Counted from the stretch's first letter, positions 16,662-25,938 are shown. The stretch: DNA of 64,000 nucleotides from Flavobacterium sp. 9R (GCF_902506345.1 NZ_LR733413.1:254531-318530), one strand, 5' to 3'. Program-made: numbers and translations. The notes: generated by a model not told the origin, from the letters alone.

Positions 16662-18044
16662 ATGAACTTGTCACAATACACCAAAGAGTTTTCACAGAAC
16701 ATAAAATTGGCCTATCCCGTTGTTTTAGGGATGCTGGGACATACTTTAATTGGTATTGTAGACAATTATATGGTGGGCAATTTAGGTTCTACAGAATTGG
16801 CAGCGGTTTCGTTAGGCAATAGTTTTATATTTTTGGCGCTCTCTGTAGGTATTGGTTTTTCTACAGCCATTACTCCATTGATTGCAGAAGCGGATGCGGA
16901 ACAAAACACCAAAAAAATCCGAACGACTTTTCATCACGGCTTGTTGTTGTGTACAATTTTAGGCGTTGTTTTGTTTGTTTTGACCGTCTTGTCCAAGCAA
17001 CTAATGTATTTTATGAACCAGCCAGAAACGGTTGTCGTTCTGGCAGCGCCATACATTGATTGGGTGGCTTTTTCATTGATTCCTGTAATTATTTATCAAG
17101 GGTACAAGCAATTTGCCGATGGATTATCGCAAACCAAATATTCTATGTATGCCATATTTTTTGCCAATGTGGTACACGTGTTTTTTAATTACGTATTGAT
17201 TTATGGTGTTTGGTTTTTTCCTAAGTTGGGAATCATCGGAGCTGCTTTAGGAACAGTGATTTCTAGAATTTTGATGGTGATTTTTATGCATTACATTATG
17301 AAACAGAATGCCATTATGAAACGCTATTTTAAAAATTTTACGTTCAAAGAAATCAAAAAAACGATTTTGAAAAAAATCATCAATCTAGGATTGCCCTCAG
17401 CGATGCAAATGTTGTTCGAGGTTACTTTATTTACCGCTGCAATTTGGCTTTCAGGAACTTTGGGTAAAAACAATCAAGCGGCCAACCAAATTGCGTTAAT
17501 TTTAGCCTCTTCTACTTTTATGGTAGCAATGGGATTGAATGTAACGGCAATGATACGTGTGGGTCACGCCAAGGGAGCAGCAGATTTTAAAGGATTAATT
17601 GTGGTAGCACGTTCTATTTTTTTATTGGCAATCCTTATTGAATCGCTATTTGCCATTTTATTTATTGTCTTCCATAATTATTTGCCACATTTATTTTTGA
17701 ATACTGCTGATGTTTCTCAATTGGCCGATAACAATGAAATTATAATGATAACGGCTAAATTGTTATTGGTTGCAGCAGTTTTCCAAATTTCAGATGGTAT
17801 TCAGGTTGTGGTTTTGGGAGCTTTGAGAGGGCTTCAAGATGTGAAGATTCCAATGTACATTACTTTTGTAGCCTATTGGATTGTTGGGTTTCCAGTATCC
17901 TTTTACTTAGGAAAATATACAGATTTAGAGGCGGTAGGAATTTGGATTGGATTATTGGCGGGATTAACAGCGGCGGCTATATTTTTATACATTCGATTTT
18001 CTCGATTGACCAAGAAACTGGTTCTTTTGAATACAGCCGAATAA
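16662..18044 (+). CDS. MATE family multidrug efflux transporter
   Basis: A 460-residue polytopic inner-membrane protein with about twelve hydrophobic segments in two similar halves, the MATE/NorM layout. The first helix region reads AYPVVLGMLGHTLIGIVDNYMVGNLG, a good match to the N-terminal MATE signature. It would export cationic drugs or metabolites using a Na+ or H+ gradient. It stands alone; the next gene starts 70 nt downstream and is probably separate. Confidence 0.9.
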   Translation: MNLSQYTKEFSQNIKLAYPVVLGMLGHTLIGIVDNYMVGNLGSTELAAVSLGNSFIFLALSVGIGFSTAITPLIAEADAEQNTKKIRTTFHHGLLLCTILGVVLFVLTVLSKQLMYFMNQPETVVVLAAPYIDWVAFSLIPVIIYQGYKQFADGLSQTKYSMYAIFFANVVHVFFNYVLIYGVWFFPKLGIIGAALGTVISRILMVIFMHYIMKQNAIMKRYFKNFTFKEIKKTILKKIINLGLPSAMQMLFEVTLFTAAIWLSGTLGKNNQAANQIALILASSTFMVAMGLNVTAMIRVGHAKGAADFKGLIVVARSIFLLAILIESLFAILFIVFHNYLPHLFLNTADVSQLADNNEIIMITAKLLLVAAVFQISDGIQVVVLGALRGLQDVKIPMYITFVAYWIVGFPVSFYLGKYTDLEAVGIWIGLLAGLTAAAIFLYIRFSRLTKKLVLLNTAE

Positions 18045-18114
18045 AGTTTTTCTTATAAATGTAACTTCTGTTTTATTTCCTCGTATAATAAGCATATCAA
18101 CTAAACCCAAAAAA

Positions 18115-19020
18115 ATGATAGTATTTATTATTCTCGGAATAATTTTGTTAGTCGTTAGTTTTACGGTAAACAACAGCGCTAATCCTTTATCTAAATTTTC
18201 TAATCTTTTAAAAATTATTGGTGTTCTATTACTCCTAATCGGAGTTTTTTCTTCGATGTTCAAGCAAATCGACGCGGGTAAAGTAGGCGTAAAATCGCTT
18301 TACGGTAGTGTACAGCCCGATGTTTTAGAAAGTGGCCTTCACGTTGTTAATCCGCTTTTGGATATTACTGTTTTTGATGTACAAACACAAAACTATACTA
18401 TGTCAGCTGTTCATAGTGAAGGGGCTCAAGAGGGTGATGATGCGATTAGAGTATTATCTAATGACGGTTTGGAAGTAGTCATAGACTTAACGGTTTTATA
18501 TCGTGTAATCCCAAATGAAGCACCCAAAATTTTAAAAGGAATTGGGGAAAGCTACACCGATAAAATTGTACGTCCAGTGACGAGAACCCGTATTCGCGAC
18601 AACGCTGTTTATTATGATGCAGTGGCTTTGTATTCGACCAAAAGAAATGAATTCCAACAACGTATTTTCAAAAGTATCGAAGCCGATTTTAAATCTAGAG
18701 GATTGGTGTTAGAGCAATTATTGATTCGAAATATCAATTTGCCAGAATCCGTAAAGAAAACCATCGAAAGTAAAATTAATGCCGAACAAGATGCTCAAAA
18801 AATGACCTTTGTTTTGCAAAAAGAAAAGCAAGAAGCGGAACGTAAAAGGGTAGAAGCACAAGGTATCGCAGATTACCAACGTATCATTTCTTTAGGGTTA
18901 ACAGACAAACAATTGCAATACGAACAAATTAAAGCACAGAAAGAAATTGCCACTTCACCGAACACTAAAATTATTTTTATGGGAAAAGGAAGTGCGCCAG
19001 TGATTCTTTCGGATAAATAG
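18115..19020 (+). CDS. Prohibitin/SPFH-domain membrane protein
   Basis: A 301-residue protein with two closely spaced N-terminal hydrophobic segments (about 2-18 and 30-45), followed by an SPFH/PHB domain (about 48-220) and a helical C-terminal part rich in Gln, Glu and Lys that should form a coiled coil. The segment RNINLPESVKKTIESKINAEQDAQKM is typical of prohibitin-like proteins. Such proteins form large rings in the membrane that scaffold proteases or microdomains. There is no adjacent FtsH or NfeD gene. Confidence 0.85.
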   Translation: MIVFIILGIILLVVSFTVNNSANPLSKFSNLLKIIGVLLLLIGVFSSMFKQIDAGKVGVKSLYGSVQPDVLESGLHVVNPLLDITVFDVQTQNYTMSAVHSEGAQEGDDAIRVLSNDGLEVVIDLTVLYRVIPNEAPKILKGIGESYTDKIVRPVTRTRIRDNAVYYDAVALYSTKRNEFQQRIFKSIEADFKSRGLVLEQLLIRNINLPESVKKTIESKINAEQDAQKMTFVLQKEKQEAERKRVEAQGIADYQRIISLGLTDKQLQYEQIKAQKEIATSPNTKIIFMGKGSAPVILSDK

Positions 19021-19030
19021 TTTTTTGAGG

Positions 19031-19057
19031 TTAATCGGTTATTTGTTTAATCGGTTA
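19031..19057. repeat. Short direct repeat TTAATCGGTTA
   Basis: The 11-mer TTAATCGGTTA occurs at 19031-19041 and 19047-19057, a 16-nt period, just after the SPFH gene. The function is unknown. Confidence 0.4.
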
Positions 19058-19161
19058 GCTGTTACGAACTGAATGCTTAAATTTGCAAAAAGTTATACGC
19101 TTTGCTTAGCTTTGAAGTAAAATAGAGTCAATAGACAACAAACAATAAACAACAAATAGAA

Positions 19162-19392
19162 ATGGAATTACCAAAATTTTTACTAGGCGACAATACCGAC
19201 TTTCCAGACGATATTTTTATCATTCATATGGATTATCCTCGATTTATCATTAATCTTAAAGATGATGAGGTGGAGTTTTTAGAAGAACCAGAAGACCTAG
19301 ACGAAGCCGAATTGAACGCAGAAATGGAAGGTTTAATCGAACAAGCGAATGCGTTTTATGACCGCGAGATAGCACGATTTGAAGAGGAATAA
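19162..19392 (+). CDS. Small acidic protein of unknown function
   Basis: A 76-residue protein with no signal peptide. It is strongly acidic in its C-terminal half, which looks helical (DLDEAELNAEMEGLIEQANAFYDREI), while the first half contains short strands (IFIIHMDYPRFIINL). I do not recognise a named family. It is followed 9 nt later by a small membrane protein gene, so the two are likely one transcript. The start ATG is preceded by an A-rich leader, as usual in this genome. Confidence 0.6.
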   Translation: MELPKFLLGDNTDFPDDIFIIHMDYPRFIINLKDDEVEFLEEPEDLDEAELNAEMEGLIEQANAFYDREIARFEEE

Positions 19393-19401
19393 GCTGTCCT
19401 T

Positions 19402-19659
19402 ATGAAGAAGTTATTTGTAATAATGCTCGTTTTTATAGCCATTATCGCTATCATCGATGGTGTAATGGACTTTGGTGATTTAAATTTCAAACCTGTAACG
19501 GGAAACACCATTACTGATTGGTTGAATGGCCTCAGACATAATTATGGATTAATTATCAAAAAATTACTCCAAATAGGGATTGGAGTAGGAGTGATTAAGT
19601 TTTGTTACGATTGGTTTTGTGATGAAGAAGCTTTAGCCAATGAAAAGGAATCTGCTTAA
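19402..19659 (+). CDS. Small membrane protein of unknown function
   Basis: An 85-residue protein with an N-terminal hydrophobic segment (about 4-20) that could be a signal anchor, and a second hydrophobic stretch near 53-70 (LLQIGIGVGVIKFCYDWF). The C-terminus is charged. No family is recognised. It is cotranscribed with the preceding acidic protein and ends at a strong terminator shared with the convergent sulfatase region. Confidence 0.55.
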   Translation: MKKLFVIMLVFIAIIAIIDGVMDFGDLNFKPVTGNTITDWLNGLRHNYGLIIKKLLQIGIGVGVIKFCYDWFCDEEALANEKESA

Positions 19660-19705
19660 AAAAGTACAAACTAAGTTATTAACTTAAAATAGTAAATTAT
19701 ATAGC

Positions 19706-19747
19706 GGCAGTTAATGGAACTACAACTCCATTAACTGCCTTTTTTTA
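19706..19747 (+). terminator. Intrinsic terminator of the small-protein operon
   Basis: A 13-bp perfect stem GGCAGTTAATGGA / TCCATTAACTGCC with an 8-nt loop and a T7 tail. It separates the plus-strand small genes from the convergent sulfatase gene. Confidence 0.9.
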
Positions 19748-21673
19748 TTTCTGGATAGAATATTTACTCTTTTTATACAAATACGAAGCCGTAATCACTT
19801 GACTCAAAGCATCTTTTGCCAGTTCTTTGTTGAGAGGTACAGGAGTAAAGATAGTATCTTTTGAAACTTTAAATTGCAATGGTTCTTTGTTGGGTTGCAT
19901 AATAACCACTTGGTCTTCTACTCGGAAGGCATTCACATCGTGAAACTGCATAATTGCCCTTCCTTGGGTTGTAGCAGGCAAACGGAACAGATTTCGACCC
20001 GGCATTGGCGTGATAACATTCATTCCAATTTTACTCAATGTGGTAGGTTGGATGTCAATTTGGCTACACAATTTTTCATATTTGGTATTTTTTGGAATGT
20101 TGGGACCAATCAACAAAGCGGGTATATGAAATTTATGAATAGGTACTAAATGTTTTCCGTAAGTTCTAGTATTGTGGTCGGCAATGACCAAGAAAATGGT
20201 GTTTTTGTAATAGGCCTCTTTTTTGGCTAATGCAAAAAACTTCCCAATAGCATAATCGGCATATTTCATCGCATTATGTACGGTGTTTTTAGGCTTTTCG
20301 TACAACTGAATTCTGCCATCAGGAAACTCAAATGGTTCGTGATTCGAAGAGGAGAAAACCAACGACACAAAAGGTTTGTCTTTTAGTGTTTTGAAATACG
20401 CATTGGCTTTGACCATTACATCTTCATCGGACCAACCCCAAGTGCCGTGAAAAGCACTAGTTTTAGGGTCGTATTGTGGTTCGTCAATGATGGTACTAAA
20501 GCCGTTTCCGTTAAAAAAAGCACCCATATTATCAAAGTTGGCCATTCCGCCATAAATAAAACTGGTATCATATCCTCTTGCTTTCAATAAACTAGCGATG
20601 GTATAAAAGTCTTTTTGAGAGTTATTCAGCTTGACCACACTTTCTGATGGAGAAGGCAGAAAACCAGTGACAACGGCTTCAATCCCGCGTACACTTCTAG
20701 TGCCTGTCGAGTACATATTGGTAAAAAGTGTTCCTTCTTTGGTTAATTTATCAAATTCTGGTGTTAGAGGCAATCCACCCAAACTTCCCACATATTCGGC
20801 GCCTAAGCTTTCTTCCAAAATAATAACAATATTGTAAGGCTTTTGTAGTATCGTATCTGATTTGCTTTTGTGTAATAAAGGAAAGTTGGCATCGACAAAA
20901 TCTTCTGGTTTTGCATCCATATATTTTTTTACGCGAGGAATGGCTTCTTCGGGTTTCATTTTTCCGTACATCTTATCGGAGTTTCCTTCATTCTTTAAAG
21001 AATATACAGCAAAACCAAGCGTGTAAAAGGAGTTCAATCCCAAACAATTCGTTAACTGGTCGGTAGAGAAAATGGCGTTGCTAGCATTTATCGGTCTTTT
21101 GGAAGTCAAACTAGAACGCGCACCAAAAAACAACAAAAAGGCGACCAAAGGAAACAAGAGTAATTTGGTTTTGTAAGACGTATTTCCAACTCCGAAAAGG
21201 TGTTTTCTAAACCGAATTAATGCATAAATAAAGGCCGATAAAAAAACGATAGTAGCTAAAATCGAAGGCATATAGCCTTTGTATAACATCCCAATGACTT
21301 CTTTTGGGTAAATCAAATACTCAATAAAAAGTTGGTTAGGTCGCGTGTCGTATTGTGCGATGAAATTTGGTGTTGCCAATTCAAAGAACAGCAATAAACT
21401 GAGAAAAAAGATAAAGTACACCGTCAAAAATGACTGAATTTTGAGTACCCATTTTTCTGGAAAGACACTAATCAATACGGCTGGAAGTAGCGAAAGGTAG
21501 CATAATAATATCAAATCCATTCGGAGACCGATGGGGAAAAGATACCCGTAATTTTCGGTGGCAACTACACGTTCTTTGAATAGAAAAAATAAAACGATTC
21601 GGCTTAGCGTAGTGATGCATAAACCAAGTAACAAAAAGTTTATAATTGGTCGTAAGTGGGCTATTTTTTTCAA
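19745..21673 (-). CDS. LTA synthase family sulfatase (membrane-anchored)
   Basis: A 642-residue protein with about five N-terminal membrane helices (to about residue 190) and an extracytoplasmic sulfatase/alkaline-phosphatase fold. The likely catalytic Thr lies in MYSTGTRSVRG; metal ligands are suggested by EESLGAE and IADHN. In Gram-positives this family polymerises lipoteichoic acid; in Bacteroidota members probably transfer phospho-head groups such as phosphoethanolamine or phosphoglycerol to surface glycolipids. It starts with TTG at 21673, as no ATG precedes the first helix. It appears monocistronic. Confidence 0.82.
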   Translation of the reverse strand: MKKIAHLRPIINFLLLGLCITTLSRIVLFFLFKERVVATENYGYLFPIGLRMDLILLCYLSLLPAVLISVFPEKWVLKIQSFLTVYFIFFLSLLLFFELATPNFIAQYDTRPNQLFIEYLIYPKEVIGMLYKGYMPSILATIVFLSAFIYALIRFRKHLFGVGNTSYKTKLLLFPLVAFLLFFGARSSLTSKRPINASNAIFSTDQLTNCLGLNSFYTLGFAVYSLKNEGNSDKMYGKMKPEEAIPRVKKYMDAKPEDFVDANFPLLHKSKSDTILQKPYNIVIILEESLGAEYVGSLGGLPLTPEFDKLTKEGTLFTNMYSTGTRSVRGIEAVVTGFLPSPSESVVKLNNSQKDFYTIASLLKARGYDTSFIYGGMANFDNMGAFFNGNGFSTIIDEPQYDPKTSAFHGTWGWSDEDVMVKANAYFKTLKDKPFVSLVFSSSNHEPFEFPDGRIQLYEKPKNTVHNAMKYADYAIGKFFALAKKEAYYKNTIFLVIADHNTRTYGKHLVPIHKFHIPALLIGPNIPKNTKYEKLCSQIDIQPTTLSKIGMNVITPMPGRNLFRLPATTQGRAIMQFHDVNAFRVEDQVVIMQPNKEPLQFKVSKDTIFTPVPLNKELAKDALSQVITASYLYKKSKYSIQK

Positions 21674-21758
21674 GAGAAATTAAAATTTAGTAGCGTAAAA
21701 TTACTATTTAGTGAAAGATTTTAATGATTTTGTATGCATAAACAGAAGGAAAAAAAAA

Positions 21759-22847
21759 TTATTTTTTGAAGTATGTATCCAAAATAACCTGTGCAGCAGC
21801 AAATGGAGAAAGGGCATTTTGAGCTACGGCTTCTTTGTTTTTTTCTAATAGCGGAACTATTTCTGGATGATTGTAAAAATGGTTTTTCAAATATTCATTG
21901 ATGGTTTCGAGCATCCAATACTGGTTTTGTGCAGCTCTTTTTTCAAAAAAATACTGATTAGCTTGAGTGGTTCCTATGTAGCTTAAAATAGTTTCCCAAA
22001 TGGCTGGAATTCCTTCTTTTGTTATAGCACTGCAAGTAGTTGTAGTAGGCGTCCAACCCGATTTTTTCGTCGGGAAGAGATGCAAAGCACGGTTGAATTC
22101 CACTTTTGCCAGATTTGATTTTCGAATATTGTCGCCATCCGCTTTGTTGATGACTATCGCATCGGCCATTTCCATAATACCGCGTTTGATGCCTTGTAAT
22201 TCATCGCCAGCTCCCGCAATTTTCAGCAATAAAAAAAAGTCGACCATACTGTGTACCGCAGTTTCGCTTTGACCAACACCTACCGTTTCAATAATAATGG
22301 TGTCGAAACCAAAAGCTTCGCACAAAGTAATGGTTTCTCTAGTTTTTCGAGCCACACCGCCCAAGGTTTCCCCAGATGCCGAAGGTCGAATAAAAGCATT
22401 TTTATCTTTCACCAATTCTTCCATTCGGGTTTTGTCGCCCAAAATACTTCCGTGCGAAATGGTGCTGCTAGGGTCGACGGCGAGAACAGCCACTTTTCTG
22501 CCTAAACTCGTTAAGTGTTTTCCAAAAGCTTCTATAAAAGTACTTTTACCAACACCGGGAACTCCTGTAATACCTATTCTAACGGATTCTTTTACGTGCG
22601 ACAAACACGAATTGATGACTTCGTTGGCTTGACTCAAATGCTTAGGGTTAGTGCTTTCCACTAGCGTAATGGCACGGCTCAAAGCGGTAATATTACCAGC
22701 CAAAATCCCTTGAACTAATTCCGTAGGAGTTGGTGTTTTTTTTCGAAACGATTGAATGGTGTTAGCCGCTACAGCACTAACACTTTCGGGTGAAGCAATA
22801 CCCGGAATTTCGTGAAGCGCTGATTTTTTTGGATTCGTATTGGCCAA
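21759..22847 (-). CDS. meaB: Methylmalonyl-CoA mutase-associated GTPase MeaB
   Basis: G3E-family GTPase that guards and reloads the B12 cofactor of methylmalonyl-CoA mutase. Walker A is GVPGVGKST (95-103), a switch segment contains VDPSS, and the base-recognition motif is NKAD. A C-terminal helical dimerisation arm follows. The length of 362 is normal. The start is a TTG (22847); no ATG lies nearby in frame. The mutase genes themselves are not in this window, so the pathway must be completed elsewhere in the genome. Confidence 0.9.
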   Translation of the reverse strand: MANTNPKKSALHEIPGIASPESVSAVAANTIQSFRKKTPTPTELVQGILAGNITALSRAITLVESTNPKHLSQANEVINSCLSHVKESVRIGITGVPGVGKSTFIEAFGKHLTSLGRKVAVLAVDPSSTISHGSILGDKTRMEELVKDKNAFIRPSASGETLGGVARKTRETITLCEAFGFDTIIIETVGVGQSETAVHSMVDFFLLLKIAGAGDELQGIKRGIMEMADAIVINKADGDNIRKSNLAKVEFNRALHLFPTKKSGWTPTTTTCSAITKEGIPAIWETILSYIGTTQANQYFFEKRAAQNQYWMLETINEYLKNHFYNHPEIVPLLEKNKEAVAQNALSPFAAAQVILDTYFKK

Positions 22848-22949
22848 GATAAAATTGTTTTGAGAGTAAAATTAAATAAAACTTATGATTTTTATTGTTA
22901 TTGAAATTTTTTTAATTGTATTTTTGAGAAACTAAAATTAAGTGTCATA

Positions 22950-23147
22950 ATGAATAACAAATTTTATTTAATTTTAATTGCTTCTTTAGCCTTAGGCCTT
23001 TTTGTTAAAGGTGCCAGTCAATTGTTTCATTTTGATTGGAATAATTTAAATTCTACAGCATATAATTTAGGAAGTTATACTGGATTGTTTTCGAAAACGT
23101 TTATAGGATTAGCACTCCTTGTAAGAATAGTGAATTATAAAGACTAA
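22950..23147 (+). CDS. Small membrane protein of unknown function
   Basis: A 65-residue protein with two predicted hydrophobic segments (about 4-22 and 42-60) separated by an aromatic linker. It is too short for family recognition. The start ATG at 22950 follows an A/T-rich leader, and the AEC transporter gene begins 38 nt after its stop, so the two may be cotranscribed. Existence as a gene is likely but not certain. Confidence 0.5.
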   Translation: MNNKFYLILIASLALGLFVKGASQLFHFDWNNLNSTAYNLGSYTGLFSKTFIGLALLVRIVNYKD

Positions 23148-23185
23148 ATTATGTTTGTTTGTAAAATCATTTATAAACAAGCCTT

Positions 23186-24097
23186 ATGATTAATTTTATT
23201 CTTATTGTTGTTTTTTTGGTACTTGGTACAGTGCTTCAACGCGTTGCAGCTATCCCAAAAAATACCCCTAAAATCCTCAACTGGATTGTTATTCAAATCT
23301 GTCTTCCAGCTTTGGCCTTGTATTACATTCCAAAAATCCAATGGAATGCTCAATTGTTGTATCCAATTTTAGTCGCTTGGATTATTTTTCTCTTATCTTG
23401 GTTAGTGTTTGCGCTTCTTGGGAAACATTTTGGCTGGTCTCGAAAACTCACTGGCTGCTTAATCATTTGTAGCGGTCTCAGCAATACCTCCTTTCTCGGA
23501 TTTCCCATAATTACTGCGCTCTATGGCGAAAGCGGAATGAAAACCGCCATCTTAGTCGATCAGCCGGGATCGTTTGTAGTACTGTCTACTTTAGGAATAT
23601 TGGTCGCAACTTTGTATTCCAAAGGGCAAACAAGCGGGCTGCAAATAGTGAAAAAAATAGCTTTTTTTCCGCCTTTTATAACCTTTGTCATCGCGTGCTT
23701 GATGAATACTTTCGAATGCGAATTCCCCACTTTTTTTCAGCAAGGACTCAAAATAATTGGCGCAGGCGTAACACCTCTAGCACTGCTTTCGGTGGGATTG
23801 CAGTTGCAATTTGATAGCAAAAGCAAGCATTGGTCTTTTTTGCGACTTGGACTTTTTTATAAATTACTTATCGCTCCAGCGTTTCTTTTTTTGTTGTATG
23901 TCGTGATCTTGGAGCAACGTTCAGAGGTCATTCAAGTAGCGCTGTTAGAATCCGCTATGGCACCTATGATAACGGGTTGTATTTTGGCCGCTAGCTACGG
24001 ATTAAAGCCAAGATTATGTAGTATGATGGTAGGTTTTGGGATTCCTATTTCCTTTTTTACCCTTCTTTTTTGGTACTTTTTAGTGCAAAATATTTGA
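23186..24097 (+). CDS. AEC family transporter
   Basis: A 303-residue polytopic protein with about ten hydrophobic segments, similar to the auxin efflux carrier (AEC) family of bacterial permeases for small carboxylates. Useful markers are the N-terminal helix followed by a Pro-containing second helix (QICLPALALYYI), and GLSNTSFLGFPI, a conserved helix-break in this family. The substrate is unknown. It ends next to copy 3 of the dispersed structured element and converges with nudK. Confidence 0.82.
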   Translation: MINFILIVVFLVLGTVLQRVAAIPKNTPKILNWIVIQICLPALALYYIPKIQWNAQLLYPILVAWIIFLLSWLVFALLGKHFGWSRKLTGCLIICSGLSNTSFLGFPIITALYGESGMKTAILVDQPGSFVVLSTLGILVATLYSKGQTSGLQIVKKIAFFPPFITFVIACLMNTFECEFPTFFQQGLKIIGAGVTPLALLSVGLQLQFDSKSKHWSFLRLGLFYKLLIAPAFLFLLYVVILEQRSEVIQVALLESAMAPMITGCILAASYGLKPRLCSMMVGFGIPISFFTLLFWYFLVQNI

Positions 24098-24104
24098 TGT
24101 TTTA

Positions 24105-24216
24105 GGAGCGAAACAGTTGGCTTTTTCAGGAGGTAGGTTTCCCGCTATCCACTATATCTCCTGCCTTGTTCGGTCACAAGTCAGGAGGATGCCGTTCCTA
24201 TCGGGGCTAGTCAGGA
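24105..24216 (+). repeat. Dispersed structured element, copy 3
   Basis: Opens with GGAGCG, then TCCCGCTATCCACTATATC, a long hairpin with CTCCTG and CTTG arms pairing to CAAG and CAGGAG, then GGATGCCGTTCC, TATCGGGGCTA. GGAGCG pairs with CGTTCC and TCCCG with CGGGG, in an interleaved order. The unpaired G of GGAT opposite ATC is conserved. It lies between convergent genes. Confidence 0.7.
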
Positions 24217-24232
24217 GCAAAGGGCTTTTGAA

Positions 24233-24862
24233 TTAGCAAAATTGTTCATTACTATAATCATCAGCCAGCCTTGTTGCATTTGGAATCAGTTGGTTGATTT
24301 TGGCATATTGCAATAGCATAATTGTTTTGGCGTCTTTAATTTCGCCTGTTTCAATCATTAAATAGGCTTGTTCAAACGGAATTTCAATAACATCAATCTC
24401 TTCGTGTTCTTGGTCCAATCCACCGCCACTACTAACTTTCATACTAACATCGTATTCGCCAACAAAAAAATATAAAATTTCAGTCACAGCTCCAGGTGAC
24501 ATATAGGACTCAAACACTTTTTGCACAGACGAAAGGCGATAACCCGTTTCCTCCTCGGTTTCACGAATAATACAAGCGACTGGGTCATCTTCGTCAAGTA
24601 AACCAGCACATACCTCAGTTAGCATCCCAGTTGGGTTACCGTTCATATAAGTCGGCAATCGAAATTGACGCGTCAAGACCACAGTTCCCTTGTGAATGTT
24701 GTACAATAAAATGGCGGCTCCGTTGCCTCTGTCGTACACCTCTCGTTTTTGAGTATCCCATGTACCATCCTTTTTTTGATAATCAACAGTGACCCTGTTC
24801 AAAATATACCAATTGTCGGATAGTAATTCGGTCTTTTGTATTTTGTATTTCGGATTTGACAT
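24233..24862 (-). CDS. nudK: GDP-mannose pyrophosphatase / Nudix hydrolase NudK
   Basis: A 209-residue Nudix enzyme closely resembling E. coli NudK throughout, with shared segments REVYDRGNGA, RQFR and SPGAVTE. The Nudix box spans about 87-108 (GLLDED...RETEEETGY) with the one-residue-shorter spacing seen in NudK. It hydrolyses GDP-mannose and related sugar nucleotides to sugar phosphate and NMP. It starts at ATG 24862, 6 nt after the GH5 gene ends, so the two are probably on one transcript. Confidence 0.85.
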   Translation of the reverse strand: MSNPKYKIQKTELLSDNWYILNRVTVDYQKKDGTWDTQKREVYDRGNGAAILLYNIHKGTVVLTRQFRLPTYMNGNPTGMLTEVCAGLLDEDDPVACIIRETEEETGYRLSSVQKVFESYMSPGAVTEILYFFVGEYDVSMKVSSGGGLDQEHEEIDVIEIPFEQAYLMIETGEIKDAKTIMLLQYAKINQLIPNATRLADDYSNEQFC

Positions 24863-24868
24863 AGCTTT

Positions 24869-25882
24869 TTATGGTTTTCTACTTCTATTGGTTAACTCTT
24901 TGAATGTTGTTCCCCAATTATTATTGTTATTGTCGTTAACTAGTCCATTTTCGGTCAATAGTGCATCTTTATCATTGGCTTCTTTTTTCCAAACCCAAGC
25001 ACAAACTGATAGTCCTTTTTCATAAACAAGATCCAGAAAAGGCTTTGGATTCATTAAAACTCCCGCATTCATAGGTGCAGTTTCTCCTATAATTATCGGA
25101 ATGTTTTTATTTCTCAATTGATTCAACCGATTTTCAATTGAACTATTGCTATCCAAAAGCCATTTTTCATACGCATGAATATCAAATAAGATATTGGATT
25201 TTCCGTTAAGAAATTCATTGCCTTTATTTAATAACACACTTTCGTCTTGTCCTTGTTCCGCACAAGGCACAAGGACAATATTTTTATTTCCTGTAGACCT
25301 AATAATTGCTACTAATTCATTCATGTCTTGTAGCCAAACTTGGTCGGTATAGCCATCAGTTCTGTCGTATCTGTAGGGTTCATTCCATACTTCAATCCAT
25401 ACATCGGGCTGGTCTTTAAGGTAAGTAGCCCATTCTTTTAATCGGGTCTTGTATTCATTCCACCAATTGGTTTGTTGTGGACTTTTCCCAGTAAAAGCGG
25501 TGTTTTGGGTGCCATCCCAACCAAAAGCGCAAATAATAGTAACTCGTTTATTTACCCTATTATCTGCTATGATTTTTTCGAGTGAATATAGATATGCTCC
25601 TGTTGCATCTTTTATTGGGCTACCAGTTAGTGGTGTCTCCTTTGTATTGCCTATGAATTCTCTAATTATATCTATTTTCCAAGCATTCATATCAGTACTT
25701 CCTACCCCAAATACATGAAAAGCATTTGCACCAATAAGTTGTATTGGATACTGATTCAAAAGAAGCTTGGTTCCAGCAATACTGTATTTTGTAGTACTAA
25801 CTGTATTTGTTTCTATATCATCTTTTTTACAAGAAAAAATAATCATAAAAATCAGAAATACTAAAATTTTATTTTTCTTCAT
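24869..25882 (-). CDS. GH5-like glycoside hydrolase lipoprotein
   Basis: A 337-residue lipoprotein (lipobox IFSC, Cys18). It has a TIM-barrel glycosidase pattern: the acid/base Glu in EVWNEPY (E168) and the probable nucleophile Glu in IIIGETA (E267), the arrangement of GH5 and related clan GH-A enzymes that cut beta-glucans or mannans. The exact family and substrate are not certain. It would sit on the cell surface or in the periplasm. The gene lies between purA's terminator and nudK. Confidence 0.75.
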   Translation of the reverse strand: MKKNKILVFLIFMIIFSCKKDDIETNTVSTTKYSIAGTKLLLNQYPIQLIGANAFHVFGVGSTDMNAWKIDIIREFIGNTKETPLTGSPIKDATGAYLYSLEKIIADNRVNKRVTIICAFGWDGTQNTAFTGKSPQQTNWWNEYKTRLKEWATYLKDQPDVWIEVWNEPYRYDRTDGYTDQVWLQDMNELVAIIRSTGNKNIVLVPCAEQGQDESVLLNKGNEFLNGKSNILFDIHAYEKWLLDSNSSIENRLNQLRNKNIPIIIGETAPMNAGVLMNPKPFLDLVYEKGLSVCAWVWKKEANDKDALLTENGLVNDNNNNNWGTTFKELTNRSRKP

Positions 25883-25902
25883 ATTGCAAAAATTGAGATA
25901 GA

Positions 25903-25933
25903 ATAAAAAACGCTCTGAAAATCTCAGAGCGTT
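25903..25933 (-). terminator. Intrinsic terminator on the minus strand
   Basis: A 10-bp stem AACGCTCTGA / TCAGAGCGTT with a 5-nt loop; read on the minus strand it is followed by T6ATTC. It lies immediately after the purA stop codon and before the GH5 gene. Confidence 0.85.
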
Positions 25934-25938
25934 CGTTG

